Shown in pieces: positions 60,884 to 64,000 of a stretch of 64,000 nucleotides of DNA (its first letter is position 1; each line of letters begins with the position of its first letter). Under the pieces are notes generated by a model, which saw nothing but the letters and a program-made list of their open reading frames with translations, ran no database searches and was not told the origin of the DNA. The DNA is from Udeniomyces pyricola (lineage: Eukaryota; Basidiomycota; Tremellomycetes; Cystofilobasidiales; Mrakiaceae): positions 65,268 to 129,267 of the forward strand of contig BCIK01000005.1 of NCBI GenBank assembly GCA_039545295.1, in the 5' to 3' direction. The position numbers and the translations under genes were made by a program.

Positions 60884-63210
60884 ATGTCCATCTCACCAAC
60901 ATCCTCGCCTCCGCGAAATCAGTCCTCAGCTCTGCTCAAGGTGTTCCTCCTCTCCTTCCTCGTCCGACTCCCGCTTGCTCTCCTCCAACGGACACCCTTC
61001 CAGCCAGACGAATCCTACCAATCCCTCGAGCCCGCTCATCACTTGGTGTTTGGCTACGGTCACCTCACTTGGGAGTGGCGCTTCAACGAACGAGTGCCCG
61101 GTGTCTCCTGGGGATGGCTCGCCGAGGGTCGGCTCAGGTCGGGCGGATGGGTCGCATTTTGGGCTTCCCTCTATTGGATTCTCAAACTGACAAGATTGGA
61201 TGCGTCCTTGCTGGTCAGTGTTGGTTGATTCGTTGGTGCCGCCACGGTGAACGTTACAAACCCTCTAACGAAACAAGAAAAGGGCGTAAAACATGACTGA
61301 CAAGACCCCTCTAGACGACTGCCCCCAAGCTCGTCATGGCCCTCATCGCGGCCGGATGTGACGCGTCAACATACCGTCTGGCTCACCAACTATATGGCTC
61401 GCGTACAGCTCCAACAGCCGTTAGTCACACCTCATGGTGTATATATATATATATATATAACACTGCTGAATCGAGGTTGAGACACTTATGTTCGGTTCTC
61501 ATTTTCCATCGTGCTGGTTTGATACTTTCCCTCAGCTGCTCTTGAGCTTGTCTTCCCTCTTCTTTGGCCATGCCCTCACTCGGCCGTTTGCCAACAGCAT
61601 CGAGACGACTCTCACTGCTGCGGCTTTGTGCTGGTGGCCTTTTCCAGATGGAAAACTATCTGACACGAAGATCAAGACCTCGCCGTCTGTCACACAACCC
61701 GAAGAGGGTAGATTCTCTGACCGGTGAGGGTTTCGACAGGGACACGGCTTAGATTGTAAACCAGATATGCTAATGGTACCAGCACTCGTACCTGTTACCT
61801 TCCCGTCTTCTCATGTAGAAATCGTGTTCGTATCTCTCTTGCCATGGCTGCGTTTGCGACGACCCTTCGCCCAACAAGCCTCGTCCTCTGGGTGTTCATG
61901 GGAGGCGAGCTGCTTCTTCGCCGTCTTCGGACAGGCCAAACCAAGCTGGCGATCGCTTTGATCATCGACGCAGTAACCATCGGGTCAGCTTACATACGGT
62001 TTTTCCCCAGACGGTAATGTCGTGGCCGAGGGATTAATTGCTGATGCCACTTCTGGATGTGCTGCTTCCTTCCCATCATTCAGTCTCCTTGCTCTCGTCT
62101 CTTCGACGGTGCTTGACACACTTCTGTACCCGCCCCCAAACCATGCTACTCAGCCATTCTCACATCCTCTCTTGACGTTCCTTGCGTATAATATCCTCCT
62201 CCCGACATCGCTGTTCTACGGCTCCTCCCCGTGGCATTACTACGTTACCCAAGCGACGCCCATCCTCTTGTTCGCGTCGTTGCCGTGGTCCTTGCCTGCC
62301 CTCATGGATGCCGCCAGAGGTCGCCTGGGCAGGAACGGCTTCCTTCTTGCGGGATTGTTGATTTGGACGACCGGAGTGTACAGCTTGGTGGGCCATAAGG
62401 AGTGGAGGTTCCTCATGCCGCTGCTTCCGGTCTGGCATATCCTCGCAGCGGCTCGTCTGACGAGAGCGTTCGATCCTACCAACGGTTCGCCACAGCAATA
62501 TACCCCTTCTACTCGTCTATACAACATCCCTTTCAATTCTAAACGACCGGTAATCCTTCCCAAGCCTAAACGCCTTGCCGTACTTGTTCTCCTCCCACTT
62601 CCTCTGATCGTCTACCTTTCGTTCTTCCATGGGTCGGCTCAACATACCGTCATCACTTCCTTCTTGCAACAAGACCGGACCGTGACCAGCTTTGGAGTCC
62701 TGATGCCGTGCCATTCGACACCCTGGCAAAGCCATCTCCATCGGCGAGACCTCGAAGACGAGAGTTGGTTCCTTACATGCGAGCCTCCCAAGACGTGAGT
62801 TTTTGGTCATTCGCTCGGCAGTCCAATGTCGTCTGAAATGAAGCTGAATTTGGATCATACTCTGCTTATCTAGCCTTGTCGCTTCGGAGCATCACCAAAC
62901 GCAAGAGTCTCTATTTTACCACTCGCCCGCTGGTTATCTCAACAACTTGCCCTCTCTGCGTTCGCCCGCAACCCCTCCATCAGTCCAGGCTGGGACGTGG
63001 CCATCGCATTTCGTGCTCTTTTCCTCGCTTCTCGACGCAAGTAACGACCCGGACGCGAAGCTTTCCATCCTTCTCTGGGACCGGGGCTACAGGGAAATCT
63101 GGAGGCGGTGGAATGGATTTGATTGGGCGCAAGATGACGAGCGTCGCAAGGGAGATGTCGTCGTACTCAGCAGGGTCGGCATCGAAGCAACGGGTGATGA
63201 AGACTTTTGA
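60884..63210 (+). CDS. GPI10: GPI mannosyltransferase 3 (GT22 family, Gpi10/PIG-B)
   Basis: This multi-pass ER enzyme adds the third mannose to the GPI precursor, using dolichol-phosphate-mannose. Six exons fit: 60884-61213, 61315-61419, 61536-61723, 61819-61983, 62084-62794 and 62874-63210, giving 611 residues. The catalytic-loop motif is near the N-terminus, after the first membrane helix: TPFQPDESYQSLEPAHHLVF, with the conserved acidic pair. Next come LTWEWRFNERVPGVSWGW, ALTRPFANSIETTLTAAALC and FATTLRPTSLVLWVFMGGEL. The GT22 hallmark HKEWRFLMPLLPVW and the Gpi10-typical FGVLMPCHSTPWQSHLH follow, then WFLTCEPPKTL and FYHSPAGYLNNLPS. The C-terminus is GTWPSHFVLFSSLLDASNDP and KGDVVVLSRVGIEATGDEDF. 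Many hydrophobic helices lie between. All sites that mark PIG-B over other GT22 enzymes seem present. Confidence 0.92.
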
Positions 63211-63637
63211 TGCGAAACCAGGCCAGGTATACTGATGGTATGACTGTGAATTAGCAAGCGATCTGACATGATTGGTGGGGTCGAGCAGCATGGAACAAGT
63301 CTCGACGCCCAGTCGTGGAGCGATCCGCTGGGAAAGAAATAAATAAATCGAAAGGGCAAGAAAAGGGGATGTAGAACACTATAATTGGGAATATGACTCG
63401 CCAGAAGTAGGTCTATTCCCGCGGCCCTCGGCGTTGTGCGATGATTGACGCTCATCGCAGCAAATCGCCGTCGCACACGAAGTGAAGCCATCCCATCTTT
63501 TCCATCTTGTTATCTTCCATTGATCCCCTCATCCTCCTCTTCTCAGCGGCTTTCTTTTTGCTCTCATCGCTGCATCTGCCGACTCAGCAACTCTCCTCAA
63601 CCGCCGCGCCCATCCAACAATCCATTCCCCTCTAGTC
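63211..63637. other. Intergenic region GPI10 / D-2-hydroxyacid dehydrogenase
   Basis: No gene is seen in this 427-bp gap. The last 100 bases are C/T-rich and G-poor (CATCC and CCTC steps), forming the leader of the next gene. Confidence 0.5.
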
Positions 63638-64000
63638 ATGCCTACCACTGTCCTCGTCTACGTCGACGTTCGCCCCGATTCGGCCCTCGACACCTTCAAG
63701 GCAGCCTTGCCCTCGCCCGATTTCGACGTTCGCTACTTCCCACGCAAGGGCGATGACGTCCAGGAACCAACAGAAGAGGAACTCAAGGAAGTCGACGTCC
63801 TCGTCGCCTTTGATTTTCCTAAGGGCGTCACCTCGATCGAGCAGATGCCCCGGCTCAAGCTCTTTCAGCTATGCTCGGCGGGATCGAATCACGTTGACTC
63901 GCACCCTCTGATGGAGTCTCTCCCTTTGGACCATCCTCTGATCCTCTCATCCGCTTCGGGCATCCACGTCACTACCATCTCGGAGCATGTCGTCTCGAGC
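63638..64000 (+). CDS. D-isomer-specific 2-hydroxyacid dehydrogenase, N-terminal part (3' partial)
   Basis: The start at 63638 opens a frame that runs off the window end (121 codons). It reads MPTTVLVYVDVRPDSALDTF, then EEELKEVDVLVAFDFPKGV, MPRLKLFQLCSAGSNHVDSH and HPLILSSASGIHVTTISEHV. The order (an N-terminal beta-alpha catalytic lobe, P-x-L-K-x-x-Q-x-x-S-A-G-x-N/D-H, then an S-x-G-x-H-x-x-x-x-x-E-H block) is that of the 2-hydroxyacid dehydrogenase family. These reduce 2-keto acids such as glyoxylate with NAD(P)H. The NAD-binding Rossmann domain and the catalytic Arg, Glu and His lie outside the window, so the substrate cannot be judged. Its 5' leader is C/T-rich, with CCATCC just upstream. 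Confidence 0.85.
   Translation, partial: MPTTVLVYVDVRPDSALDTFKAALPSPDFDVRYFPRKGDDVQEPTEEELKEVDVLVAFDFPKGVTSIEQMPRLKLFQLCSAGSNHVDSHPLMESLPLDHPLILSSASGIHVTTISEHVVSS

Overview
The window is nuclear DNA of a fungus, most likely a basidiomycete. It holds compact genes broken by many short GT-AG introns (mostly about 70-250 nt), and fungus-specific families such as Svf1, Atg17, Bfr1, Vps62-like, Hsp78 and a two-RING/LON protein of the CrgA type. There are no operons, CRISPR arrays, phage or transposon genes, and I recognise no tRNA or rRNA. I cannot fix the genus from sequence alone. I rebuilt exon by exon, and checked that coding lengths divide by three for, the 3' part of TRA1 and the CSN4, ATG17, CrgA-like, BFR1, cupin, cyclin, fumarase and GPI10 genes; other splice sites are approximate.

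Layout, left to right: TRA1 3' part (+, 1-4779); SVF1 (-); CSN4 (+); ATG17 (-); CrgA-like RING/LON E3 (+); Vps62-like secreted protein (-); BFR1 (+); an unrecognised gene (-); an arrestin-like gene (-); a cupin (+); uracil phosphoribosyltransferase (-); vacuolar aspartic protease PEP4 (-); a BTB/POZ gene with an unresolved, possibly broken 5' end (+); HSP78 (-); a small GPI-anchor-like secreted protein (-); a PA-TM-RING E3 ligase (-); a cyclin (+); a hotdog thioesterase (-); a SAM methyltransferase (-); fumarase (+); a kynurenine aminotransferase-like enzyme (-); GPI10 mannosyltransferase (+); and the start of a D-2-hydroxyacid dehydrogenase (+, runs off the end).

Gene order alternates strikingly between divergent pairs, which share a promoter region, and convergent pairs, which share a 3' region. 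The genes do not form one pathway. Loose themes are ubiquitin/NEDD8 control (CSN4, two RING ligases, BTB, arrestin-like), vacuole and autophagy (Pep4, Atg17, Vps62-like), and mitochondrial metabolism (fumarase, Hsp78, aminotransferase).

The best leads for a second look are a 9-nt micro-exon in fumarase, four genes whose first reading frame starts with a mitochondria-like leader followed by a second in-frame Met, the conserved BTB sequence lying upstream of any usable ATG, the unrecognised gene at 23471-25085, and recurrent G-free CATC/CACC leaders just before start codons. I see no clear evidence of a wholly new multi-gene system.
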